64,000 nucleotides of DNA from JAPKZH01 sp963715635. Its GTDB lineage: Bacteria; Acidobacteriota; Aminicenantia; Aminicenantales; UBA4085. Of this stretch, positions 51,608 to 59,640 are shown in pieces. Made by a program: the position numbers and the translations under genes. The notes under the pieces were generated by a model. The model saw nothing but the letters and a program-made list of their open reading frames with translations, was not told the DNA's origin and did not search any database. The stretch lies in contig OY970261.1 in NCBI GenBank assembly GCA_963715635.1, positions 2,914,001 to 2,978,000 of the forward strand, written 5' to 3'. Numbering within the stretch: the first letter of the stretch is position 1; each line of letters starts with the position of its first letter.

Positions 51608-51672
51608 GGGGTCAAAGCTACTCATTACGCATAATTATCAGGGGAAGTTGCGTAATGAGTAGGTTTGACCCC
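51608..51672. repeat. Palindromic repeat, copy 2 (inverted orientation)
   Basis: Arms 51608-51631 and 51649-51672 pair at 23 of 24 positions. The 17-nt loop TAATTATCAGGGGAAGT is the reverse complement of the loop of copy 1. The sequence beyond the right arm (about 75 bp) is also shared with copy 1. It lies just behind the M56 gene and may serve as its transcription end. Confidence 0.95.
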
Positions 51673-51689
51673 GGATTATTAAGGGCGGA

Positions 51690-51971
51690 TCAACCCTCGA
51701 AGCAGCGGTCTCCGCATCCCCAAAAAAGGGACGATTCTTCGAGCTTCCCTTCCTCGTCTTTGTAGATAAACTTCACCCCTTCTCTGGTCCCGTCAAGGTC
51801 TTCTTTATAAATAACGGTCAAGCTCACGTCTTTTTCTTTTTCAAGATATTCTTTGGCTCTAGCCGTGGCCTTTTCGATCGTTTCATAGCTTTCGCCGTCG
51901 AAAACCAGTGTATTCTCGTCCTCGAGGTTCGTCTTGGACTTATGTCCTTCAATAAAATATTTTTTACTCAT
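51690..51971 (-). CDS. Small acidic protein with a C-terminal Cys motif, unknown
   Basis: 93 residues: SKKYFIEGHKSKTNLEDENTLVFDGESYETIEKATARAKEYLEKEKDVSLTVIYKEDLDGTREGVKFIYKDEEGK, then the tail EESSLFWGCGDRCFEG. The body looks like one small alpha/beta domain with a repeated beta-strand. The tail has two cysteines (WGCGDRC) and is the part duplicated near 45553-45610. I do not recognise a family. No signal peptide, so cytoplasmic. Converges on the BlaI/M56 operon. Confidence 0.55.
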   Translation of the reverse strand: MSKKYFIEGHKSKTNLEDENTLVFDGESYETIEKATARAKEYLEKEKDVSLTVIYKEDLDGTREGVKFIYKDEEGKLEESSLFWGCGDRCFEG

Positions 51972-52170
51972 CCGGTCCTGCCTCTGGTGAAAATATATCG
52001 CCGAAATTCATTTTATATAAACTTTTCCTTCTGTCAACCACAATCTGCCTTGACCGTCAATCGCTTTTAATGGTCAGGGGGGATACAATACCCTATCCCA
52101 AATTTCCAGTTGATTTTCGCCTCTGCTTGGTATAAGCAATACCTATCTTAAGGAAGGAGGTGTTTGGGAC

Positions 52171-53094
52171 GTGAATCGCAGAAAATTTTTAACTAACGGA
52201 ATCGGCGTGGCTGCCGCGCTTTCTTTGGCCGGGCCCGGTCGCGCGGCCGCATCTCTTCAAGCCGGCGCCTCTCAAAAACCCGCCAAGTTCAAGCTAAAAT
52301 ACGCCCCGAGCTTCGGGCAATTTAAACAGCACAGCGGCGATGACCCCATCGCCCAAATCAAGTTCGCCGCTGACGAGGGGTTCACGGCCATGTTCGACAA
52401 CGGAATAATGGACCGGCCGGTCCCCCAACAAGAAGCTATCGTTAGGGAACTGGAGCGCAAAGGAATGACCCTGGGGCCGTTTGTTCTTTACGCAGATTTC
52501 AAAGTCGAGAGCTTCGTGAAGCGGGACAAGGAAATTCGGGACATGCTGCTTAAAAGGATGCAGGACGGCGTGGAGACATTTAGGCGTGTGAAAACGAAGT
52601 GGGCGCTTGTCGTCACCGGGCGCTACAATCAAAGCTTGAGCTGGGATTACCAGACGGCCAATGTCATCGAAAACCTGCGGTTCTGTATGGACGTCTGCGT
52701 GCCGGCGGGGCTGATTCTTGTTCTTGAGCCCCTCAATCCGAAGGACCATCCCGGCCTTTTCCTTACAAAAATCCCGCAGGCTTACGAGATCTGTCGTGCC
52801 GTGAACAGCCCCTCATGCAAAATATTGGACGACATCTATCATCAACAGATCACCGAAGGCAACCTGATCCCGAATATCGACGCGGCTTGGGATGAGATTG
52901 CCTCATTCCATCTCGGGGATAACCCTGGCCGGAAAGAGCCCACAACGGGCGAGATCAACTACAAGAGCATTTTCAAACACCTTGACCAGAAGGGCTATCA
53001 GGGCGTCTTGTGCATGGAGCACGGCCAGAGCCAGCCGGGAAAGGTGGGCGAGCGGGCCGTCATCGATGCCTACCGCTGGTGCGATAATTTTTAA
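52171..53094 (+). CDS. Tat-exported sugar phosphate isomerase/epimerase-like TIM barrel (hydroxypyruvate isomerase type)
   Basis: 307 residues from a GTG with a strong AAGGAAGGAGG box. Twin-arginine signal NRRKFLTNGIGVAAALSLAGPG. The barrel carries the metal ligands of the Hyi/xylose-isomerase-like family: VLEPLNP (Glu), ILDDIYHQQ (Asp/His), SFHLGDNPGR (His) and LCMEHGQ (Glu). It probably isomerises or lyses a keto-sugar outside the cytoplasm. It is first in a run with two Tat-exported Gfo/Idh/MocA proteins and a HEAT protein, separated by palindromic elements. Such sets occur in 3-keto-glycoside metabolism; this connection is inference. Confidence 0.85.
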   Translation: MNRRKFLTNGIGVAAALSLAGPGRAAASLQAGASQKPAKFKLKYAPSFGQFKQHSGDDPIAQIKFAADEGFTAMFDNGIMDRPVPQQEAIVRELERKGMTLGPFVLYADFKVESFVKRDKEIRDMLLKRMQDGVETFRRVKTKWALVVTGRYNQSLSWDYQTANVIENLRFCMDVCVPAGLILVLEPLNPKDHPGLFLTKIPQAYEICRAVNSPSCKILDDIYHQQITEGNLIPNIDAAWDEIASFHLGDNPGRKEPTTGEINYKSIFKHLDQKGYQGVLCMEHGQSQPGKVGERAVIDAYRWCDNF

Positions 53095-53096
53095 AG

Positions 53097-53228
53097 GAGG
53101 AAATCGCAAAATGGGTGGCGCAGCATGTTCCCTCCACGCCCGCAGCGAATCGGCCCTTTTCTTGAAGGGTGATGAGCGAGAACAGAGAGGGAATGTACCG
53201 TGACAGGACCCATTTTGCGATTCGCTCC
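53097..53228. repeat. Foldback (inverted-repeat) element
   Basis: AATCGCAAAATGGGT (53102-53116) pairs perfectly with ACCCATTTTGCGATT (53208-53222). Including flanks, 19 of 21 outer positions match. Inside, GCATGTTCCCTC and GAGGGAATGTAC pair with two mismatches, and CCCTTTTCTTGAAGGG forms the tip. The whole 130-bp unit folds into one long stem. It fills the gap between the TIM-barrel and Gfo/Idh genes. No TSD or transposase is seen. Looks like a MITE-like or REP-type insertion. Confidence 0.85.
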
Positions 53229-53270
53229 TTTATGGGGCGACTGAAAAATGAATTTAAACAGGAGAGCTAA

Positions 53271-54551
53271 ATGAAAAAAGAGTCTTCACGGAAGGCAAGC
53301 ATTACTCGAAGAGATTTTATTAAGACTTCGGTCGGTGCATCGCTCGCGGCGGCGATTCCCGGAAACCTCGGGCTTCACGCACAAGGGTCCGACACAATCC
53401 GCATCGGCGTGGTCGGCTGCGGCGGCCGAGGGACGGGTGCCGCCATCGACTGCTTGAATGCCGCCCCCGGTGTCGAGATCGTGGCCCTGGGCGACCTTTT
53501 CAAGGACCGCATCGACAGCTCCCTGAAAAAGATCAGGGAGGCTCATTCGGACAAGGTCAAAGTCCCTCCCGATAAATGCTTCACCGGCTTCGACAATTAC
53601 TTGAAAGTCGCGGCCTGTCCGGAAGTGAACTTGATTGTAACCGCCGCGGCGCCCGGTTTCCGGCCTCTCCACATTAAAGCCGCGATCGAGGCCGGAAAAA
53701 ATGTCTTCATGGAAAAACCGGTCGCCGTCGATCCCGTGGGCGTCCGGTCGGTCATCGCCTCGTCGGACCTAGCCCGGAAAAAGGGGCTGGCCGTCGTCAC
53801 GGGCACGCAGCGCCGGCACCAGCAGCGCTACCTCGAGCTCGTGAAGCGCATCCACGAAGGAGAGATCGGCGAGATCGTGGGCGGCCAGTGCTACTGGAAC
53901 CAGGGCGATCTCTGGGTCGTGAAAAAAACTCCGCAGATGTCGGACATGGAATGGCAGTGCCGGAACTGGCTCTATTTCACCTGGCTTTCGGGTGACCACA
54001 TCGTCGAGCAGCACGTCCACAATATCAACGTCATGAACTGGGCGTTCGGCGCCCTGCCGATCAAGGTCACGGGCATGGGGGGGCGGCAGCAGCGTACGGC
54101 TCCCGAATACGGGAACATCTTCGACCATTTCGCCGTGGAGTTTGAATATCCGAACGGCGTCCGCGTGATGAGCATGTGCCGCCAAATCCCGGGCTGTGCC
54201 GACCGTGTCGAGGAACGGATCGTCGGGACGAAGGGTTATGCGTTCGGCTACGGCGAAATCCATGGCGCGAACTTCTGGAAGTTCGAGGCCGACGAACCCA
54301 ATCCCTATGTCCAGGAGCACGTAGATTTGATAGCCAGCATCAGGGCCGGAAAGCCGCTGAACGAGGGCCGGCGCGTCGCCGAAAGCACGATGTGCGCCAT
54401 CATGGGCCGGATGAGCGCTTACACAGGACGGGCTATCAGTTGGGAATGGGCGATGACGAGCTCCAAGCTCGACCTCACGCCGCCCAAGTACAACTTCGGG
54501 CCGCTGCCGGTCGAGCCGGTGGCGATCCCGGGCGTCACACCATTGATTTAA
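53271..54551 (+). CDS. Tat-exported Gfo/Idh/MocA oxidoreductase (A)
   Basis: 426 residues. Twin-arginine signal (ITRRDFIKTSVGASLAAAIP). Rossmann motif RIGVVGCGGRGTGAA binds NAD(P); the conserved EKP is at 148-150 (FMEKPVAV). The long C-terminal half has NWLYFTWLSGDHIVEQHVHNINVMNWAFGALP, typical of the exported group with D/H catalytic residues in the GDHIVEQHVH segment. The cofactor is presumably bound before export and recycled in place. It oxidises or reduces sugar hydroxyl groups outside the cytoplasm; the substrate is unknown. Confidence 0.9.
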   Translation: MKKESSRKASITRRDFIKTSVGASLAAAIPGNLGLHAQGSDTIRIGVVGCGGRGTGAAIDCLNAAPGVEIVALGDLFKDRIDSSLKKIREAHSDKVKVPPDKCFTGFDNYLKVAACPEVNLIVTAAAPGFRPLHIKAAIEAGKNVFMEKPVAVDPVGVRSVIASSDLARKKGLAVVTGTQRRHQQRYLELVKRIHEGEIGEIVGGQCYWNQGDLWVVKKTPQMSDMEWQCRNWLYFTWLSGDHIVEQHVHNINVMNWAFGALPIKVTGMGGRQQRTAPEYGNIFDHFAVEFEYPNGVRVMSMCRQIPGCADRVEERIVGTKGYAFGYGEIHGANFWKFEADEPNPYVQEHVDLIASIRAGKPLNEGRRVAESTMCAIMGRMSAYTGRAISWEWAMTSSKLDLTPPKYNFGPLPVEPVAIPGVTPLI

Positions 54552-54560
54552 AATAAAATG

Positions 54561-54626
54561 GGGTCAAACCTACTCGTTACGCACAATATTCCAGGGAAGA
54601 ATGCGTAATGAGTAGGTTTGACCCCG
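54561..54626. repeat. Palindromic repeat, copy 3
   Basis: Arms 54561-54584 and 54603-54626 pair at 23 of 24 positions; 18-nt loop CAATATTCCAGGGAAGAA resembles the loop of copy 2 (same orientation). Unlike copies 1 and 2, the shared 75-bp flank is absent. It sits 10 bp behind one Gfo/Idh gene and 34 bp before the next, i.e. within an apparent operon. Confidence 0.95.
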
Positions 54627-54660
54627 ATCTTTGCCCCGGACTAAGAAAGGCAGGCTAACC

Positions 54661-55986
54661 ATGGCAAGAAAATCCGCTAAAATCCGCCGCAGGGATTTCC
54701 TCAAAACGATTCCGGCCGCGATCGCCGGGGTCGCAGGATTTCCCACGATCATCAGAGCCTCGGCTCTCGGCAAATCGGGCTCCGTCGCCCCCAGCAATCG
54801 TATCGTCATGGCCGGCATCGGCTTCGGCATGATGGGCATTCCCAATATGCAGGCATTCATGGAAAAGGACGAAGTCCAGTGGGTCGCGGTCTGCGATATC
54901 GACAAAGTCCATCTCAAGCAGGTGCAGGACATGGTCAATGAACACTACGGGAACAACGCCTGCGCAACCTACCACGATTTCCGCGAGCTCTATGCGCGCA
55001 AGGACCTTGATGCCGTGTCCATCGCTGTGCCCGACCATTGGCACGCCATCCTGTCCATTGCCGCAGCCCGCGCCGGCCTCGACATTTACGGCGAAAAGCC
55101 CCTCACCCACAGCCTGGCCGAGGGCCGTGCCCTCTGCGATGCCATGAAACGCTATGGCCGTGTCTGGCAGACCGGGAGCTGGCAGCGCTCCGTCGCCAAT
55201 TTCCACCAGGCCTCGGAGCTCGTCCGCAACGGACGGATCGGGAAGATCCTGAGGGTTGAGGTCGGACTGCCCGAAGGCCATTATGATTTTGCCCGGACCT
55301 TCGGCCAATGGGACATCGAATCGCCTCCATCGGAACTCGATTACGATTTTTGGGTCGGGCCCGCGCCCTACATCCCTTACTGCAAAGCCCGAGTCCATAT
55401 GAACTGGCGCTGGAATATGGATTTCGGCGGCGGCCAGCTCATGGATTGGATCGGACATCATCTGGACATCGCGCACTGGGGGCTTGGCTTTGATTACACA
55501 GGCCCTGTCGAAATTCAGGGCCACGGCGAATTTCCAGCGAGCGGAATCTATAACAGCGCTATGCGCTATTGGGTCGAAGCCAAATATGCCGATGGAACGC
55601 CCATTATTCTCGCCGGCGGCTACCCCGAAATTCAGGGCGGGACGAAATGGATCGGCGAATACGGCTGGATTTGGGTCGACCGCGGCGGATTCGAGACGCA
55701 GCCCGCCAATCTTGCGAGCGAAGTCATCGGACCCAACGAGATCCGCCTCTATAAAAGCAGGGACCATTACCAAAACTTCTTGGACTGCGTCAGATCCAGA
55801 GCGCTCACGATTACGCCCTGCGAAGTCGCCCACAGGTCGGCAAGCGTCGGGCATCTCGGCGTCATCGCCATTGAAACAGGCCGGAAGATCCGCTGGGACC
55901 CGGCCACAGAAACGATCATCGGCGACCCCGAAGCCACCCGTTTGCTGAGCCGCGCATACCGCAAGCCCTGGCAGCTTCCCGCGTAG
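54661..55986 (+). CDS. Tat-exported Gfo/Idh/MocA oxidoreductase (B)
   Basis: 441 residues from the ATG at 54661. Twin-arginine signal (KIRRRDFLKTIPAAIAGVAG). Rossmann segment NRIVMAGIGFGMMGIPN and EKP at 145-147 (YGEKPLTHS). The C-terminal domain contains NWRWNMDFGGGQLMDWIGHHLDIAHWGLGF with the conserved D/H pair, and IILAGGYPEIQGGTKWIGEYGWIWVDRGGFE. Only distantly related to oxidoreductase A, so the two may act on successive steps. The next gene starts 12 bp later. Confidence 0.9.
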   Translation: MARKSAKIRRRDFLKTIPAAIAGVAGFPTIIRASALGKSGSVAPSNRIVMAGIGFGMMGIPNMQAFMEKDEVQWVAVCDIDKVHLKQVQDMVNEHYGNNACATYHDFRELYARKDLDAVSIAVPDHWHAILSIAAARAGLDIYGEKPLTHSLAEGRALCDAMKRYGRVWQTGSWQRSVANFHQASELVRNGRIGKILRVEVGLPEGHYDFARTFGQWDIESPPSELDYDFWVGPAPYIPYCKARVHMNWRWNMDFGGGQLMDWIGHHLDIAHWGLGFDYTGPVEIQGHGEFPASGIYNSAMRYWVEAKYADGTPIILAGGYPEIQGGTKWIGEYGWIWVDRGGFETQPANLASEVIGPNEIRLYKSRDHYQNFLDCVRSRALTITPCEVAHRSASVGHLGVIAIETGRKIRWDPATETIIGDPEATRLLSRAYRKPWQLPA

Positions 55987-55998
55987 GAGAATCGGCCA

Positions 55999-58017
55999 AT
56001 GATCAAAGGTGCGAACATGTCGAATCAAAGAATGAAGTTCTTCGGAATCATACTCCTGGGTATCTGCCTGCTTTTTCCGGTTATGGCAACAGCGACGCCG
56101 GTGCCCCAATCGCCGCAAGCGTCAAGCCCGCTCAACCTGGATGAAATCCTCAAGCGACTGGCTTCTTATGAATACGGGCAGAACGAAGGAGTTCTCTGGG
56201 ACCTCAGAAACTACGTCCATTCCATGAAGGACATCCCTGAATCCAGGCTGGCCTGCGAAGAAAAGCTCTTGGCTTTTCTCGATTCGCAAACGACTGCGGC
56301 TGCCAAGATGACCGTCTGCCGCCAATTGCGCATTATCGGAAGCGAAAAATCGGTCCCGGTTCTCGAAAAACTGCTGCTTCAAAAAGACACGTCGGATATA
56401 GCCCGCTACCCTCTTGAAAAAATTCCGGGAGAGGCGGCCGACAAAGCCCTGCTCAAAGCTTTGACAATCACAAAAGGCGATGTGCAACTCGGCGTCATTT
56501 CCTCACTGGGAAAAAGAAAAACGCAAGCGGCAGTCCCAGCGCTCGGTGCATTGATCACAGATTCGAAAAAAGACATCGCATCGGCGGCCGTGACTTCGCT
56601 CGGCCGGATCGCGGGCAAAGAAGCCACAGGCCTGCTCTCGGCAGCCCTGGGCAAAGCCAAGCCCGATCTTCAGGCCCAAATCGCTTCCGCCCTCCTAATA
56701 TGCGCCGAGGATTTTAGGGCTCTCAATAGCACGGATGCCGCATCAGGAATATATAATCAATTGCTCGGGCTCAAACTTCCGGCCGAGCTCCGCCGCGCGG
56801 CTATGAGCGGAAAGATCGCCACCGCTGAAGATCGAGCCGCGAAAACAATCCTTTCCGTGCTGGAAGCCACCGACCAAGATATGTATCTGCCGGCCATCGG
56901 CATGGTCAAAAGCGTTTTTAATGCTTCGAACATCGCTTCGGTCTGCCCACTCCTGCCCAAGCTTCCGGAAGCGAGCCAGGTCCAGCTTCTGGCCGTCCTC
57001 GCAGAATATCCGAAAGGAGCGGTCCTCACAACAATCCTTCAGGCCGCTCGGAGTTCGCCGCAGGCCGTCCGCGTCGCCGGGTTGAAAGCACTGGAAAAAG
57101 TAGGCGATGCATCCACGGTCGAATTCCTGGCCACGACCGCAGCCAAATCCAGCGGAAAGGAGCAGGACGCCGCGCGCACCAGCCTCTGGGGGCTCAAAGG
57201 CCGTGAGGTCGATGAGGGCGTGCTGTCGGCTATGGCAAAAGAGCCGACCGACGACGTTCTTAATGAATTGATCTTGAGCATTGGAGAGCGACAGATCTTC
57301 GCCGCAAAAAGCATGCTCGTTAAGCAAACAGGCTCGCCTTCCGCCAAGATTCGCCGGGATTCGCTGCGGGCGCTCAAAGTCGTCGGCACCCCTTCGGATA
57401 TCCCCGGGCTACTCGATCTGTTGCTCAAGATCGAAAATGAGCAGGAGCAGGTCGAGATCGAAAATACAGTGGCCTCACTCGCCAAAAAGATATCCAATCC
57501 CTTGGCGCGGTCGGGGGCCATCAAAGCAAAACTAGAAAAAGAGACAAACATAAAAAATAAATGCCTTCTTTTCTACGTCCTCGGGAGAATAGGAGACGAC
57601 AGTGCACTCTCCCCGCTCCGCGAGGCTCTGAATGATCCCCACGCCGAGGTTGTCGATGCGGCGGTGCGGGCGCTTGCCGTCTGGCCGACGGCCACAGCCA
57701 AAGATGATGTGCTCCAGATCAACGAGACGACCAAAAACGATGTCCATGAGATCTTAACTCTGCAGGGCTATGTGCGAATGATCGGCCTCGAGAAATACCG
57801 CGCTCCCGAAGCGGCGGTCAAGGACTTGAAGCTGGCGTATGGCCTAGCGGACCGGCCCGAGGAAAAGAAGCTTGTCCTGGGGGTCCTGCCGAATTTTGAC
57901 TGCCCCGGCGCACTCGAATTCGCCCAATCGCTGCTCGAATTCAACGATATCAAGGCGGAGGCCCAGGCGGCCGTTGATAAGCTCAAAAAGAAGCTGGAGA
58001 AAGACGCCTCAAAATAG
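55999..58017 (+). CDS. Exported HEAT-repeat protein
   Basis: 672 residues. Starts at 55999 (AGGAG at 55984-55988) or 56017 (AAGGTG), the second giving a neater signal peptide (MKFFGIILLGICLLFPVMATA). The mature part is a regular series of helical pairs, e.g. AAVPALGALITDSKKDIASAAVTSLGRIAG, KIRRDSLRALKVVGTPSDIPGLLDLLLKI and SALSPLREALNDPHAEVVDAAVRALAVWP, about 15 HEAT/armadillo-like repeats. It ends in a Lys-rich helix. No enzyme motif; such solenoids bind proteins. Likely a scaffold for the exported oxidoreductases encoded ahead of it. Confidence 0.82.
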   Translation: MIKGANMSNQRMKFFGIILLGICLLFPVMATATPVPQSPQASSPLNLDEILKRLASYEYGQNEGVLWDLRNYVHSMKDIPESRLACEEKLLAFLDSQTTAAAKMTVCRQLRIIGSEKSVPVLEKLLLQKDTSDIARYPLEKIPGEAADKALLKALTITKGDVQLGVISSLGKRKTQAAVPALGALITDSKKDIASAAVTSLGRIAGKEATGLLSAALGKAKPDLQAQIASALLICAEDFRALNSTDAASGIYNQLLGLKLPAELRRAAMSGKIATAEDRAAKTILSVLEATDQDMYLPAIGMVKSVFNASNIASVCPLLPKLPEASQVQLLAVLAEYPKGAVLTTILQAARSSPQAVRVAGLKALEKVGDASTVEFLATTAAKSSGKEQDAARTSLWGLKGREVDEGVLSAMAKEPTDDVLNELILSIGERQIFAAKSMLVKQTGSPSAKIRRDSLRALKVVGTPSDIPGLLDLLLKIENEQEQVEIENTVASLAKKISNPLARSGAIKAKLEKETNIKNKCLLFYVLGRIGDDSALSPLREALNDPHAEVVDAAVRALAVWPTATAKDDVLQINETTKNDVHEILTLQGYVRMIGLEKYRAPEAAVKDLKLAYGLADRPEEKKLVLGVLPNFDCPGALEFAQSLLEFNDIKAEAQAAVDKLKKKLEKDASK

Positions 58018-58064
58018 CTAAAGGTTCATCTGGAAATTCAGCTATATCTATTTTCCAAGCATTT

Positions 58065-59498
58065 TTATGGTTCTGAGATCGCGCGCAAGACCTCTTCCAG
58101 GAATTCCGCCATTCCCCAACGATCGTCGAATGTCATTCCCAGACGGACAGCGACGAGCTTGCACGAGGGGATAATCGCAACCATCTGTCCTTGATAGCCT
58201 TCTGCCAAAAACATGTCCGGAGGCAACTTGGGATAGGGACGCTTTGCCGGATCGTTGGAATCTCCTTTGTTCAGCCAGAACTGGGCGCCGTACTCGCTCA
58301 TTTTATTCGTTAGCGTCGCGGTCGTCGTATAAAGCACCCAGCCTTCGGGGAGGATCCTCTCTCCTTGCCAGACTCCGTCCTGAAGATAGAGCAGGCCGAA
58401 CCGTGCGTAATCGCGGGCGCGGGCATAAATACCGGAGCCCGCCGTGAACGTCCCCGAAGCGTCGCATTCGATGACCGCGCTCCGCATGCCGATCTTATTG
58501 AAAAGCTCCTGCCGCGGAAATGACCAGTATTCTTCCTGATTCCCGATAGCTTGCCTGATGATCCTGTTGATGATCATCGTCGTCCCCGTCGAATATTCCC
58601 ATTTCGTATCAGGCGGGGCGGCGAGTCGTTTTGCCGCGGCGAAAGCGGCCATATCGGGCTTGGTGAACAACATGAGATTGACGTCGGAGACGGGATGTTC
58701 GGCATAGGCCTCGTACCATTCGAGCCCGCTGCTCATCCGAAGGAGCTGGTCGATCGTGATCGCATGGCGCGGATCATCCGGAGACCGCCATTCGGGAACG
58801 GGTGCAGGGTCTTTGATGTTCATCCTACCCTGCTTGACAAGAATACCGACCAGTGCGTTCGTAATGCTCTTGGCCATCGACCAACTGATCAGCCGAGTAT
58901 CCTTGTGGATGCCAGGCGCATATCGCTCGGCCAGGACGCGTCCGTCATAAACAACAAGAATGGCCCGTGTTCTCTTGAGATGTTTGGGGTCCGGCTCGGA
59001 AAAAACCTTATCCAAGGCGGCCTTGAGCTTAGCCTGGTCAACATTCGCAGGAAGGGGGTCGCTCGGCAGGAGGTCGCCGGTGGGCCAGGGAACGGCTTCC
59101 GGGTTCGCCGGCTCGGGCGCTGGAATGCTCACTTTCCAGCCGAGGATCGTGTCCTGCGGAACGTTCTGAATGAGGATGGCGCCCAGCTGGTCATGATAGA
59201 TCGCCTTCTTCTTAAAGAGGCCGAGTCCCCATAGGGAAACCGCGACGCTCTTTTCTTTGTAGTCTATCTTCGGTTTTAACATTTTGAACAAAGGGTGGAA
59301 GGCAACGTCTTCGCTCAAAACAGATGCTTCGTCGCGTCCGGAAACGAAAATCCCCGAGCAGAGAAGCTGCGCTTTGGCCCCGCAGCCGATGGGAAGTTGC
59401 TGGATGTACTCCCGCTTCGCATAGCCGACATAAACGACGAGCGCAAGGATGAGGACGGCAATCCCTATCCAGACTCGTTTTTTGGCAAAGAATTTCAT
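58065..59498 (-). CDS. Serine hydrolase of the beta-lactamase superfamily (class C-like)
   Basis: 477 residues with an N-terminal membrane anchor (IGIAVLILALVVYVGYA). About 110 residues of unknown fold come before the hydrolase domain. SMAKS is the SxxK motif (SWSMAKSITNALVG); YST is in the place of YxN (WEYSTGTTMIINRI). EGYQGQM stands for the KTG region. The PPDTKWEYSTGTTMIINRIIRQAIG and FGLLYLQDGVWQGERILPEGWV blocks are typical of 6-aminohexanoate-dimer hydrolase/esterase-like enzymes rather than resistance beta-lactamases. Anchored outside the inner membrane. Substrate unknown. Confidence 0.85.
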   Translation of the reverse strand: MKFFAKKRVWIGIAVLILALVVYVGYAKREYIQQLPIGCGAKAQLLCSGIFVSGRDEASVLSEDVAFHPLFKMLKPKIDYKEKSVAVSLWGLGLFKKKAIYHDQLGAILIQNVPQDTILGWKVSIPAPEPANPEAVPWPTGDLLPSDPLPANVDQAKLKAALDKVFSEPDPKHLKRTRAILVVYDGRVLAERYAPGIHKDTRLISWSMAKSITNALVGILVKQGRMNIKDPAPVPEWRSPDDPRHAITIDQLLRMSSGLEWYEAYAEHPVSDVNLMLFTKPDMAAFAAAKRLAAPPDTKWEYSTGTTMIINRIIRQAIGNQEEYWSFPRQELFNKIGMRSAVIECDASGTFTAGSGIYARARDYARFGLLYLQDGVWQGERILPEGWVLYTTTATLTNKMSEYGAQFWLNKGDSNDPAKRPYPKLPPDMFLAEGYQGQMVAIIPSCKLVAVRLGMTFDDRWGMAEFLEEVLRAISEP

Positions 59499-59640
59499 GA
59501 CTACCTTCTCCCTAAATTCTTTTCTCTTTTTCTCGGCCTGCCGGAGAGGCTAGAGAAAGGATTTGACCGCAATCTTTTATTTTCTTTGCTCCTCCCCTGA
59601 CATTCCCCGTTTTGGCGGCTTTAACGCCTGAGGGATCCGC

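Noticed and set aside
45482..54626. Palindromic copies considered as a CRISPR array
   Set aside because: Three copies are 3-6 kb apart, differ in orientation and have genes between them; no spacers or cas genes.
54655..56118. 487-codon open frame on the minus strand
   Set aside because: It is antisense to the Gfo/Idh/MocA gene (54661-55986), whose family motifs are clear; long antisense frames are expected in GC-rich codon-biased genes.
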